DNA from: Acephala macrosclerotiorum
Lineage: Eukaryota > Ascomycota > Leotiomycetes > Helotiales > Mollisiaceae
Direction: 5' to 3'
DNA length: 35,356 nucleotides
NCBI GenBank assembly: GCA_014904845.1
Contig: MU119638.1
Span: 1-35,356 of the forward strand
A program made the position numbers and the translations under genes. The notes below the pieces were generated by a model. That model had not been told where the DNA came from and ran no database searches. It saw only the letters and a list, made by a program, of their open reading frames with translations. This document shows positions 15,041-25,729 of this stretch, piece after piece; the first letter of the stretch is position 1, and every line of letters starts with the position of its first letter.

Positions 15041-15187
15041 ATTTAAAATTAAATTATTAAAAATAAAATATAATATAAAATATAAAAAACGTTTTATTAT
15101 ATATAATAAAACGTAAAATTTATAATACGTATTTATATTAAAAAACGTTAAAATATATTATTTTTAATATTTAATATTTTTTATAAA
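15041..15187. repeat. Direct repeat, second member (with 13877-14040)
   Basis: Partner of 13877-14040. It lies just inside the right edge of the AT block. Confidence 0.6.
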
Positions 15188-15309
15188 ATTTAAATTTTTT
15201 ATAAAACTTTTTATAAAATAATTTTAATTTTATATAAAAAAAATTATAAAAAAAAACGCTTTTATTTACGTCGATAAAACTAATATAATTAAAAGCTTTA
15301 TATTATTTC

Positions 15310-15745
15310 AAAGTTCGAATCGTCAAAGGCACGGCACGGCGCGAGGTACGAGGGACGTCCCACTATTAGATTACAAGATGCCAGATTTCTTATATCTATG
15401 ACTAGATCACGTGGGCACTAGTCCAAATGCGAATCAACAACACTAAGCCCTGCCACACTAGGCCAAGGGACTGAAGTACAAGGCTTTGGGTGCATACTGT
15501 ATAAAGAATTACGAATGTTATTGATTGTTTTTTAGGTTGCTAAGTGGTGGCTTCCTCTTTCGCGGTCGTCGCACGTGATAGCGATGCGGGTCCCTGCAAG
15601 CTAAGACCAACTTTCCGCCTCTCGTCGAGTCCCTTTCACACGCCTTGTGCTCAACAACAACTTCTGAATTGAACAACATGCCATTTATTTCTACAAAGCG
15701 AGCACCTTCATTTATGATTTCTTTGGGCTATTCTGTGTCTCCAGC
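15310..15745 (+). promoter_or_regulatory. Upstream region of the HET gene
   Basis: Normal-composition DNA between the AT block and the HET start. It contains a TATAAA at 15500-15505, a CACGTG at about 15408-15413 followed by a GGCACTAGTCC related to the dispersed CTAG motif, and an upstream ORF. The promoter role is inferred from position. Confidence 0.4.
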
Positions 15746-15749
15746 ATGA
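15678..15749 (+). promoter_or_regulatory. Upstream ORF overlapping the HET start codon
   Basis: A 23-codon ORF begins at the ATG at 15678 and ends in a TGA at 15747-15749. This overlaps the HET start ATG (15746-15748) as ATGA. If the transcript starts upstream of 15678, ribosomes would stop exactly on the main start, which would favour reinitiation or keep translation low. The arrangement is seen; the regulatory effect is inferred. Confidence 0.5.
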
Positions 15750-17800
15750 ACGGTGCGGCTACATGCGATTACCTGTGTACAGCATGCAAGAGCATTTTCT
15801 CTGATGGCGCCTTGGACCGTCTATCCGAGGAGTCGCCCAACACTGAATGGAAGTTTCATTCCACTCTTGCCTCGATCATCAAGAGCGAGGTCGATGGCTG
15901 TCGCTTGTGCAACTTGATATTATCATCCGACAACAGGCTAAGAAATGAAGAGGCTGTAGAGGGGCAAGAAAATAACAATGGCTCCTCCATGGCAGACGGA
16001 TTCTGGAAATGGCACTGCACAACTAGATTAGTACTGGTTTCTGATGAGAACGTCTCTTCCTGTGCTAGACTTGAATTTCGCATGGAGAACTTCTTAGTCG
16101 GCTTCACCGTAGCCATTGTGAGTACCGCCTTCCCTCAAACCGCAAAGAGCTACCCCAACTAATTTGAGCAATGCTCACAGAGCCCACAGTCGGCTCAAAA
16201 CATACTTGGCAGGCGAAATGCGTCGCCAGGAGCCATCTGCAGCTCAATATTTCAACAAATCAAAAACTGGATGTTGACATGTCTGAAGCAACATGAGACT
16301 TGTCGACACAGCTGGACGTTTGTCGCTCCAGGAAAAAGACTCCCTACACGACTTCTGGACGTCTCTGATCCGAAATATCCACGCGTCGTTCCAACAGATC
16401 ATCTTCCAGTCAGCACAATATACTTCACATTGAGTCACCGATGGGGCTCGGGTCAATTTATCTCTCTTTCGACCAAGACGTTCGACGACTTTTCAAAGTC
16501 AATTCCCCTTGCATCACTACCGAGGACTTTTCGAGAAGCGGTTGAGCTCACCAACCTTCTTGGCGCACAGTATCTCTGGATAGATTCGCTATGCATCGTC
16601 CAAGATTCGCGAGAGGACTGGCTTCATGAGTCTTCGATGATGGGCGAGGTCTACGCCCACGGGACCTTGAACATAGCTGCTACCTCTGCAGAGGATGGTG
16701 ATGGAGGAATATTTGGTCGTGATATTTCAGACGACTACTGGATTCCACGACTAATCTCGAGCCATCTTTGGGACCACGACAATTCGACCACACGGGACTA
16801 CATCATTTACCCAGACTTTGATCCTGCATACCCAGAAGTCTGGAAAAATCTTGTGGAAGAGACACCACTTGGCGAAAGAGGCTGGGTCCTTCAGGAGCGA
16901 ATTCTATCGCCTCGTGTGGTACACTTTGCTGCCAACCAGTGCTTCTGGGAATGTTGCCAAGATACGGTAGGGGAGCTGTTTCCGAAAGAGACATTCAGAC
17001 ACGATGGCTTCTTGAAGAAGATTGTAACTCCAGTCCCTCCGGGCCACGAAACCTTCGACCAGAATCAAGCCGTCCTGTATACTTACTGGGACGCGGTCGT
17101 TGAGAAGTATTCAAGATGCGACTTGTCTTTCGAATCTGACAAACTGGTAGCGTTCGCTGGGTTGGCACAACGCGCCTGTCGCCAGCTAAATTTGGACCCG
17201 AGTGACTATATGGCTGGTCTTTGGCGACCAACGATAGCGCAAGGATTGCTCTGGCGTGTGGCAAGATTCGATTTAAGACGAAGAGCCGTTACCGGTCGAG
17301 GCCCATCTTGGTCATGGATTTCCCGAGAAGGCACAGTGTATACCTTCTCAGAAGAATTTAGGCTCTGGGAAACTGAGAAGTGTCACATCGATATCCTTGA
17401 TTATGAGATGTTCCACGACGGTGATCCATTTGGGCAAGTCAAAGGAGGTCGTCTCGTACTTCGAGGCTACATTTTCAGCGACCTTTCTGTTTTTCTTAAA
17501 GAGGGACCTCGTTTGAGCAAAGACGACGAAGAAGAGGATTATCCGGTATCATACTTCCTCTTGGTGCTGACTCACCGAATCGATCACTCGACTGATGAGA
17601 GCACTACCGTCATCTCTGGGATAGTGGTGGTTCCTACCGGGGTGAAGCGAGGGCAATTTCAACGAGTTGGTGCAATGCTCAATCATGAGATACACGATCT
17701 TGAGACGCTTTTGAAGCATGGGAAGAATCCGGAGCTTGTGGATCCGTTCCTTTATCAGGAAGCAGATTCAGGCAACGGCTTCACAGTTGAGCTTGTGTAA
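15746..17800 (+). CDS. HET-domain (heterokaryon incompatibility) protein
   Basis: Two exons, 15746-16117 and 16181-17800, with a 63-nt intron (GTGAGT...CACAG, ACTAAT branch site) that keeps the frame; 663 aa. HET proteins (PF06985) act in non-self recognition and trigger cell death after fusion of incompatible hyphae. The N-terminus has CxxC pairs (C11/C14, C52/C55), then W-x3-C-x4-H-x2-C before the domain. The HET core begins near residue 205 (YFTLSHRWG) and includes LWIDSLCIVQDS and the YAHGTLNIAATSA block. GERGWVLQERILSPR follows at 355-369, as usual for the family. No break was seen and the length is typical, so it looks functional. Its partner and allele specificity cannot be read. It lies about 430 bp from the RIP-eroded block. 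Confidence 0.93.
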
Positions 17801-18529
17801 CCTGATCGACTGTCTGCTGTTAGTGCTGCGAATCTTCGAGAGTTTTCATCTCAGGCGCTGTCCTCCGCAACTTGCACGATCTCAGAACCCAGACTCCTCC
17901 TGGGGTTCGCCAGTTGGCGTTGGGACAAATCATGCAGTTACTCAAAGCCACCGTGCTGGAAGCGGTCACGATATCATTTTACTGTGCTCGGGGAAAAAGT
18001 ATTTGACGGTCATGTCCGCCATTGGCGAACCATGCGCGCCCAGCCCAACAAGAACCTGCTTCACCTCCAAGCCTTGCGGCTCTTCACTTGGGCAGCGAAG
18101 TCATTGGCCTGCAAGAACTTGGTATTATTGGCCCGGACAAGCAACCACGATGCACGCGTCCCATTTTTCATAGAATGAGCCGCCACATAAAATATGCGTG
18201 ATCAGCGTGCTTTTCAGCCAATGCAGTCTTGCAGCTACTTCAGCTTTGCCCGTTACCTAGAGCGAACCAGGGGACGTTCAATCAGTCGAAGCAACAATTG
18301 AGGAGAGCGATAAGGCTGTATTCCACCCGCTTCCGGCCGGCTGCATATCCCTTCTGCAGAAATAAAGGCAATCTCCACAACGTGACAGGAGGTTCAGTCT
18401 TTGAGCCAATCTACGATACGCAGCTTCATCTCTGTCTTAGCGGGAAAACAATCGATTCCACCATCACCAACACATGTTATCCTCTGATCGGACTCATTCT
18501 CTTTGGCATCTTGAAAGAGGATCGTGAAA
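17801..18529. other. Intergenic region after the HET gene
   Basis: Normal composition, with two medium plus-strand ORFs (to 18173 and 18229-18627) that show no recognisable motif and no splice structure joining them. I read this as the 3' region of the HET gene and the promoter of the CorA-like gene. A diverged gene remnant is possible. Confidence 0.4.
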
Positions 18530-20730
18530 ATGGCCTCGGACACAAATCCAGCAGCAGATGGCACAGCGTGGGAGCGCCTTCGCAACCCACAGGACATCTT
18601 CACCGACATGCAATACGCAAAGCATGATTGCAAATGTCCAGAGGATTTTGCCGCTCAGCCTTGGACGCACTCTAAAGATACTCTTCAAACCTTTCTGAGC
18701 CTAAGATTTGATTATCGCGAAGTTTTCAAATCTCGATTGGACGAAGGGACACTAAAACGTGTGAAGAACGAAGAGGACCGAATTGTGCAGACTCGAGCCA
18801 ACATCTCATCCTACAGGGAGAAGGAGAAACTGATGACAGATCTAAAAAAAAAATGCACGAAATGGGTGGAAAGCGGAAGCTAGGGCTAAAATACTAGGCT
18901 ACCCTGCAAGGTGGAAACAGAAGTCTTGGAATGTTGAAGATGAACCCAACGATTCAGGCCCGCCTTCAAAGGTGGATCCAGAGTATGGTTTCAAGGCTTG
19001 TGCAATATACTTCAAAACATCTAGCGCTGGATTCAAGGGCCATACCCATCGTCCCGACCAGTTCCTTGCTGGCACCTTTCCGGATCAGAAGGTGCCAGTG
19101 TACAAAATGTTGCAGGAAGAGAGGAGCGGTCCACTTTCTGAGACCTGCCCCCCGGGCCACTTGCGATACTTCCACTTTCCGACCAATAACATGCATTGGA
19201 TTGAGGTAACGCGCTACTCTGACCTTTTGGGATGACAAAATTGACGATGGCATGGATAGAAAGCGATGACTCGCTATTACAATGAACCCGACGGCGATCA
19301 CAACGATCTCAATGTCCGACCTTCGGATGAGAAGTCGAAAGCTGAGAAGCTTCTTTCTCGAGAATTCTGGCGCGGCCAAGTGCATGGGTTAGGTGGCGGT
19401 GCACGAGGAAAGCGCCCAATTCATGGAAGGCACATGAGATCTCGATGTTCGATCATCCCTGAAGGTGAGTACTTGAACACAGCATTTAGTTTACCGATAT
19501 GCTGATGTCTTAAAAGATTCCAAGTCTGGAACCTACACCCAGCAAGTACCCGAATCACCACAATCATCCGATCCTACAGATCTTACACTATCAGCGAGCC
19601 AAGGAACAGTGGGCAAAACTTCGCTATCTTTGTGTGTCTCACTTTTGAGCTGTTCCGTTCACCGCTGACTTATGAAAGCTTCCATATCTACACTGGGAAA
19701 TTAGCAGTAGCGGTCCAAAATGGCTGAGATCATCCAAGAAGTGACACTTGAGCGACTCAAAGATGGAGAAGATGCGTCGTGCCACTCAAAACTAATTTAT
19801 GGTCAATCGAAGAAGAAACACATTCGGGACGTTTGGCACAAACTTCCCAAGAAGAACAGATCCCCGTCGACCTGGTATAAACTCTCCTGTCAACTTTGAT
19901 TGTATGAAACTAATTCAGGAAAGCAAAACCAAGTTGTGTTACTACTTATTTATCATGTCACAGTTGGCACATGCAATGGATCATGAGGCCGACGAGTGTC
20001 TTCTAAGGGAGAACTTGCACCATGATCCTCCTCTGCATGTCCGACGGACACTTGATCAATCATATTTCTTGACACTGGAAGACACTGTCGCCCGTGACAA
20101 GGATCAAATTGTGTACCGCGGAACGAGTCAAGGTAGAAGCTTTCATTCTCGCAATACTTGCGTGGTTATGGTCGATCAATTATGGCTCTGGATCCTAGAT
20201 GACAGTGAGTATTCACGGAATGGAGAGGGACCGTTCCGCTGACCATGCACTAGACACTATCATATCTTCCTTTCCAAGGCGCTGGGGTCGGAATAAGCCT
20301 GACGCCTCAGGAGTGCACAAAAGCCTGAGGGTGCGACTTACACAAATACCTGAGAGAGAGATTCAATCAATATACGACCTAGGTATGCGTTGCCAAACCT
20401 TCAGATGAACAGACTCTAAACTCATTTAGCTCTCATAATCATCGATCAATGCCCTCGAGTATTCTTCGATCGCAGTAAGCCGTTAGATGAGAGAGCAGAA
20501 GTTATGGACGTCTTCGCATCTGCTATCGGAAACGTGGTATGTTCTTTCATAAACATCCAGTGCTTTGTTTATCATGTGTAGACGAATAAAACGACTATTA
20601 TAGCCTACGAAAGTTTCTGGCGCAACATGGAGTATCGTGCTTTGATGACGGGCCATTTCGACAATTCAGAGAACAAGCACTACAAATACCTCGATATTAA
20701 CTTAGAGGGTACTCTACTGTGCGAATCCCC
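18530..20730 (+). pseudogene. CorA-like Mg2+ transporter family gene, 5' half (split)
   Basis: Start ATG at 18530 in a good context (GAAAATGG). Introns inferred at 19206-19259, 19465-19516, 19632-19678, 19875-19918, 20205-20253, 20383-20429 and 20537-20581; most restore a continuous family sequence. Landmarks are LRYFHFPTNNMHWIE, LLSREFWRGQ, LPYLHWE, RRTLDQSYF, DQLWLWILDD, SFPRRWGRNKP, IIIDQ and FFDRSKPLDER. These mark the cytosolic part of the fungal CorA-like family, whose membrane end carries GMN. Breaks: the frame shifts at a run of ten A (18844-18853), again between 19517 and 19629, and again between 19682 and 19800. The text stops after EGTLLCE at 20725, and the missing part resumes at 30243. 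The family call is strong; transport of Mg2+ by such long fungal members is assumed from the family. Confidence 0.8.
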
Positions 20731-20784
20731 CTAGACTCAGGATTAATTTTCCTTTTCGCTGGTTCCGTTTTAGTCTGCGGACGT

Positions 20785-20910
20785 GAGCTGCTGTTGCTTT
20801 AACTTGAGCTGAGGGTGAGCTAACCTAAGCCGAGGGTGAGTAGCCGGAGCTGACCCTGAGCAAGCCTGAGCAGAGCCTGAGCACACGCTCTGAGTCAGCC
20901 TGCGCACTAT
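20785..20910. repeat. Left CCTGAGC-type repeat array
   Basis: Degenerate 7-12 bp units, GAGCTGAGGGTGAGCTAAC and GACCCTGAGCAAGCCTGAGC type, repeat through this stretch. The right end of the insertion has the same units on the other strand. Clustered subterminal repeats of this sort are typical transposase-binding regions of DNA transposons such as hAT elements. That link is by analogy only. Confidence 0.6.
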
Positions 20911-21950
20911 AATGTGTGCCCCGCTTACAGTTTTCTTACCGAACTTTGCCCGGAATCCTTTTTTGGTACTTTACAAGGGTTCCTGTTGCAGCTGATTTTG
21001 GATTTCCCCCATTTTTTTTTCTTCTAGTTATTCCTGGACCTCTCAAGCCACGGTACGGCAATCTATCTTCTTATTCCACATGAAAACTATCGTGTCGCAG
21101 CAAGACATCCGTCATCTTCATCTCCCTCCTACATCTCACAGCCCATTCTACTAGACGAGTTTCTTCGATTTCAATAGCTGAGAGCAAAATAGGTGCCGTA
21201 TGTTTGAGCACTGCCTGATTACATGAGCGTGCATTGACGAAAGCCTTAATATGTCTTGCCTTTTATAAAGTCACGATCTTTCCATTCTCAGGGGACCGGT
21301 TGCTCCCTTAAAGCCCAGTGTACTTCGATACTTGTGTGTGTTTGTATGCTGCATCAAGTTCTTTGATCTTACTTAGTCGAGCTTCAATCGAAATTTTCTT
21401 AAAGAATTATAATCATGCATATTTGCCTCGATGATTTTGTGAATCACTGCTGCTCCTTGATTTCCAAATTCCTTCTACCACTTGATATCCTCTTCCTCGG
21501 TATTCACGGCCTCCTAGACGAAAATTATTAGCACGTATCCATACATATTTCTTGAAGCATATTCGTCCAGCATCAGAAGAAATCTTATGTCAAGACTCAC
21601 TTTAGTCTGTTTGCGATTCAAAGCCTCTACTTAAAGCTGCGGTGAGGAAGAATGTTGAAATTTTGATTAACGAGGGATTTTTTCTACGTTAAGGCTCGGG
21701 GTCGCACAGGATATGAGCTTTAACGGAAGATATTTGGTGAGCTCGCTCATCTCTTTGAATACAAATGTAGTGCCATATAGTTATTCGAAACTTTTTTATA
21801 ACTCGCGTAGTCTCAAAAACCCAATTTTGTTTTTTTCCTTTCGACGTATCCAATAACGCTCACTATAGCCATACAAGCACGTACAAAGTAAAGCAAAAGT
21901 GGAGTGAAGTACGAAAACTCCCGTTAAAACAACGCCATGCCATTTCATCA
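20911..21950. other. Gene-free interval
   Basis: About 1 kb of moderately AT-rich DNA with poly-T tracts and no credible ORF, RNA gene or repeat that I could recognise. Confidence 0.5.
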
Positions 21951-22346
21951 TTAATTCCAGTATCTCACATTATCATATCTTTTGATAGGACTAACCCGAT
22001 CATCACAACGCCACCACCTCGTAGGTCCGCTTAGCTGCCTTTTTCCCAAACCAAAACACGCAGTACTCATTTTCTTGTCATCCCACAGCGGATAGTATTG
22101 ACGCTTACACATATCGCAATAGACTCCTTCGGCAATCGAAACAAAGTCCGGCCCCCAAAATGACTCGCTCTCACAGACTTGAACAGTGCTATGGCTGTCG
22201 TGTTCGCTAACCACGAATTGATTCTCCTGACACCAATTGTGCGGCTCCTCGGCACGTTCCTCGATACTTCGTTCAAGGCCTGGCGTCTGTCTCTTTTGAA
22301 GATTGGTGCAGGGTCTTGGCTTGATTTCTGTTGGAACATTAGTCAC
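21951..22346 (-). pseudogene. C-terminal fragment of a secreted, chitinase-like protein
   Basis: A 131-codon minus-strand ORF rich in Cys and Trp, with a WGPDFVSIAEGVYCDMCKRQ-type block and a VQVCE segment before it. From memory this resembles the non-catalytic C-terminal region of large secreted fungal chitinases (GH18, ChiC group), but I cannot confirm it. It lies downstream of the minus-strand ORF 22495-23518 and may be a later exon of the same gene; the joining splice could not be settled. A likely 3' splice site (CCAACAG) sits at about 22327. No catalytic GH18 motif is in the window, so this is at most the tail of such a gene. Confidence 0.4.
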
Positions 22347-22380
22347 GTGCAGTACTAGGCTGCATTGGGACTAGCCCATT
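22342..22380. repeat. Dispersed CTAG motif, copy between gene fragments
   Basis: Reads GTCACGTGC, ACTAGG, GGGACTAGC in order. The reverse complement of the 7042-7095 island carries the same blocks, and a shorter version is at 15406-15426. It lies between the two chitinase-like ORFs. Confidence 0.5.
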
Positions 22381-22381
22381 T

Positions 22382-22484
22382 GCGCTAGAGTTGAGGTTAT
22401 ATCCCTCAACTCTTGCGCACTTTCTAGTCTACGAACAAGTCGAACAACTTACAAAGCATAGGACTGAGATCTTCTATGCTTTGT
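22382..22484. repeat. Two adjacent hairpin-forming inverted repeats
   Basis: First: GAGTTGAGG and CCTCAACTC around a 7-base loop, with outer GCGC on both sides (about 22382-22418). Second: ACAAAGCATAG (22451-22461) and its exact inverse CTATGCTTTGT (22474-22484), 12 bases apart. They could be folded-back ends of a small element or RNA hairpins. The function is unknown. Confidence 0.6.
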
Positions 22485-22494
22485 GTCTGGCCTA

Positions 22495-23518
22495 TTAATA
22501 GGTATCCCTGTGAACCCACAGTTTCTGTTGCCTTTTCCCTCGTGGATTGTACTTCGGGGCAGGCGTGATGGCAGGTTGGTCGGTAGATGTGGTGTCTGAA
22601 TCTGCACGTTGTCGCAATATAGCGGCACGGTCAGCTTCGCGACGTGCTTCGGCTTCAGCTCCAGCTCCCGAAGCAAGTGAGGCAATGGATACTGCTTCCA
22701 ATGTTCCGTCTGCGCCATCAGGATTGATGCTCACAATGACAGCTCCTTGATCGCCAACATTAATCGATGCTTGTCCTGATCTTGGTGCTGCTTGTTCTGT
22801 TGTCTGTGCTATTGAATCCGTTGTTGATGTTGTCACAGGCTCCTGCCCTGCTTCACTAGCTGGGATTTCACCAACAGCACCGCCAAAATTACCAGCACCA
22901 TCAGCGGTCTGAACTGGAGGCTGTCCCGTTTCGCCTGTTGGTATCTCACCAGCAACGCCTCCAAAGTTTCCTTCGCCATCGGCTGTCACAGCTGATGAAG
23001 TTGCAACGCCCTGGCCTCCACCAAGAGCGAGAGTGATATCGCTTTGAAGATCGCTAGCAACACTTGCAGCGAGGGTAACACTTGGATTTGTGTCAATGGT
23101 GGCACTGCAAGGTGCATTAGGGGGTCCATACAGAACGAGGTCGGCATCGCAGTTGAATGGAATGCCAGGAGCGGAGCACTTCATAGTGAAGGATGATTCG
23201 AAAACGTCAAAGTCTGCATCGAAACCAGTGTTGGGATCCTTATCAAGTTTCAGGCCAGACGGATAGAATAGGATGCATTCACCAGTATTGTTGTAGAACT
23301 GTTGTCGCGCAGGAGCTTTACATAGTGTATCTGGGAATTTATTCCATTGCTCTACGGTCGAAGTAGAGCTCGAGCTACCGGGAAATAAGAAATCGAATAA
23401 ATGGGCAGTGAAAGCATCGACAAAGCGCCCATCATTGCTCACCCAAACGCAAGGTGGTTGATACGAGGTAGACACACCAGGGAATTGAGCAGTAGATGGG
23501 TACCACGGGACGTTGCAA
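22495..23518 (-). pseudogene. Chitinase-like secreted protein fragment with internal repeats
   Basis: Open from about 23518 (no Met at the upstream edge; the next upstream codon but a few is a stop) through 22495. Residues are numbered from the VSTSYQPP codon at 23475. A Cys-rich part (about 1-140: PPCVWVSNDGRF, LCKAPARQQFYNN, PNTGFDADFDVFESSF, PFNCDADLVLYGPPNAPC) is followed by two 25-residue tandem repeats (164-188 and 190-214, TADGxGNFGGxxGEIP) and a Thr/Ser/Ala-rich tail with a KR-rich end. The Cys-rich part recalls the region after the catalytic domain in large fungal chitinases; this is memory, not a search. The 5' part is missing, and a Fot1-type transposon begins only 50 bp upstream of the open frame. 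Confidence 0.4.
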
Positions 23519-23567
23519 AAGGCGTGTTAGGGTGGTTGTGGGCTCACACATGAGGCTAGGAGGTGTA

Positions 23568-23607
23568 CTCGGGATCCCGGCGTGACCGCCACCCCGCCGA
23601 AACCGCC
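23568..23607 (+). repeat. Terminal inverted repeat of the Fot1-type element, left
   Basis: 40 bp, from CTCGGGATCC to AAACCGCC. The partner is at 25690-25729. Confidence 0.85.
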
Positions 23608-23728
23608 TAAATTTACGATTCACTACACAACGTAAGATTTATTATAATTAAATAATAACCAACTATATTGCTTTAAAAATTGAAATATAGTAAGATCAAT
23701 AGTTAAAGTAGATGATTTGATATTAATA

Positions 23729-25648
23729 TTACAGAATTTTGAAACGCTGTGGTAGCTGGATAACCCTTGTCCTCGTTTTCGACATTTTCGGACCCTCTAC
23801 CTCCCTAACCACCTCTATGTGCTCAGCAAAACTAACAGCCTTTGTGGAACAATCAGGAGTAAACTTAGTAGTTGGTACTACTAAGATCGACTTCTTCTCA
23901 TTCTTCTTTTGCTGTTTTGGTTGCCTTTTTTGAGCTTCTTTTACAGCCTTTTTTTCAGCCTTTGCCTGATCTCGTGCCTCCCTCTCTACCTGACGCTGTA
24001 GAGCTCTATCTTGTGCCTCTTGTGCCTTTCTTTCTCTTTTCTCTGTAGCTTGGACCTTCCTTGCAGCCTTCTCTGCCTTCTCTGCTGCTTCAAGAGCTTC
24101 CTTTGCATCCCTTATTTCGAGAGCTTTTCGAACCTGGTCATCACTGAATAGCTGAGCCTCACCTTCCTCCTCACCAACTAGATTCAAGCGTTTCCCACGT
24201 TGTCTACGCTTTTTCTCGTCTTTTAGAGCCTCTTCTAAACCTTGATAAAAGTATCGATCAACCTCGTGTTGTGCAGCAAGCTTTTCTTGTGACTTAAGGA
24301 TCATATCAAGGTTGGCTTTCGTTGGGTTGGCTTTATAGGCTCTCTGAGCTCGACGAATCGATTTTGAGGTCATTGGAGTAGGAGGAGGTTTCAAAGGTTC
24401 GTTTTCGTCTTGGGGAGGAGTTTCAGGTCGTTGTTTTATCGCGTCGAGAACAATTGAAGGCGGATAAGGCCAAATACCGGTTTTTTTGCCATCCACCCTC
24501 AATATTCTGAACCGTAAAGGAATCCTCCCACGCAGCTCGAAAAACACTATAGAAAGTACGTTTAGTTATACCTGTACGACCATGTGCCTTAGAATACCAT
24601 TTATCAAGGTAAACACCGTATTTTGTAGTAAGTGGAAGGAAGTAATTAACGTTAAGGGATTGGAGTCAATGTATAGCGTGAAGCGGAAGGATTAAAATCA
24701 CAATACCATGACGACTTGCCCAATCGATAAAATCAAGATTAACGTAACTTGAATGACCATCAACAATCAAGAGACGCTTAGTTATACTTCGTTTTGGTCG
24801 TGTTTGAGGTTCAAAAACGTCTTGTAGCCACTTTAGCCCATACGCGTCGTTTGTCCAACCATTTTCGGTAGCACCAAAGAAAACTCGATCCTGCTCCCCT
24901 AAATACTCTACCCATGTGTCCTGTAAGTCCCTGGATACCCCTTTGTATGGTAAAGTTGGCGGGAGAGACATGCCGAGGGCTGAAACGCATGCAATCAGGG
25001 TAATAAACTCGCGGTTGCCATCCTCTGCAGTCTATCGACATCTACCCTTTTCGTAGTCCTCTCGAGACATGATGCGACGCAATTTTGTCCCTATACCAAT
25101 CAAGAAACCTTCTCATCAATGTTGTAGATATTGTTGGCCGTAATTTTAAAGTCTTCGATCGCTTCAAGGAGATATAGTAAAGTAGTGGTTAGCAAGGTTC
25201 AAGACGCGATAATTATAAAAATAATGTAAAATAATACTCAACTAATTCAAAGAAGTACGCATATGTAGGGTGGTACTCGCCCTTGGCGCGTTTTGAATCG
25301 ATTCCTTTGAGATAAGCGCTCTTAAGCTTATCCTTGTGTCGCTTTACAAAGTCACCAGTCCAGTTCTTCCCTACCTCCATCCTCATATCTCTTCTACAAA
25401 GTTCTTAATGATGGCAGCAGTTGGAGGCATTCAACGAGCGGTCAGACGATTTATAACGTCAACCATAACCTGCTCTTGAGCGTTGGTGAGAGCCTGGCGG
25501 TACATAGAGTTTGCTTCCTGGACTGAGACCGATTTGCCTTTCCACCTATCATCAAGGGTTTTACGAGCTACTCTGTGCTTTTTGGCAGTCGCACTGACAT
25601 TAGGACATTCCTGAGTCTCTAAATCAGAATCGGGTCGTTATGGGCCAT
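23729..25648 (-). pseudogene. Fot1/Pogo transposase (DDE_1), inactivated
   Basis: Read from 25648 down. An N-terminal helix-turn-helix part (KKHRVARKTLDDRWKG, then RLTAR-x-MPPTAA) leads to KNWTGDFVKRH, the CENP-B-type DNA-binding region. The DDE core follows: NIYNIDEKGF (first Asp), LLIVDGHSSYVN (second Asp), then QSLNV where the family has QPLDV, so the third Asp is now Asn (codon at 24651-24653). Last comes a Lys/Glu/Ala-rich likely coiled coil ending in LPQRFKIL. Stops interrupt it at 25032-25034 (TAG, probably CAG once) and 24666-24668 (TGA, probably CGA), and the frame also breaks near 25630 and 25400. An intron is likely between about 25240 and 25170. No active enzyme can be made. Confidence 0.8.
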
Positions 25649-25689
25649 GTTATTAGGGTTTGAAGTTGTGGTGTTGTTGAGTGGAAAAT

Positions 25690-25729
25690 GGCGGTTTTGG
25701 CGGGGTGGCAGTCACGTCAGGATCCCGAG
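25690..25729 (-). repeat. Terminal inverted repeat of the Fot1-type element, right
   Basis: Inverse of 23568-23607 with four C/T or G/A differences, as expected after C-to-T decay in one or both ends. Confidence 0.85.

Larger units (their letters stand above)
1..15310. repeat. RIP-degraded AT-rich block, no surviving genes
   Basis: Almost pure A/T; the first 197 bases contain no G or C at all. No long ORF survives on either strand. The few cytosines left lie nearly always in CpG (for example every C in 421-540), while CpA, CpT and CpC are almost absent. That is what exhaustive RIP leaves when CpG is the poorest target. Repeat pairs inside (listed separately) supply the duplication RIP needs. 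The block ends abruptly near 15310, where GC content becomes normal within a few tens of bases. The RIP origin is an inference; the composition is seen directly. Confidence 0.85.
23568..25729 (-). mobile_element. Fot1/Pogo-type DNA transposon relict
   Basis: 2162 bp with terminal inverted repeats of 40 bp, starting CTCGGGATCC, identical at 36 of 40 positions; all four differences are transitions. Flanked on both sides by TA (23566-23567 and 25730-25731), the target duplication of the Tc1/mariner-Pogo group. A broken transposase gene lies inside on the minus strand. The element is nested in the larger insertion next to the chitinase-like fragment. Confidence 0.85.

Noticed and set aside
1..15310. 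Mitochondrial DNA or a centromere as explanation for the AT block
   Set aside because: No mitochondrial gene, tRNA or rRNA can be read, and the CpG-only cytosines with internal repeat pairs fit RIP. A centromeric role cannot be excluded from sequence, but nothing supports it directly.
17718..18173. ORF overlapping the HET 3' end
   Set aside because: It starts inside the HET gene in another frame, has low-complexity composition and no motif or splice support.
18966..19385. 139-codon minus-strand ORF
   Set aside because: Antisense shadow of the CorA-like gene, whose plus-strand motifs are clear.
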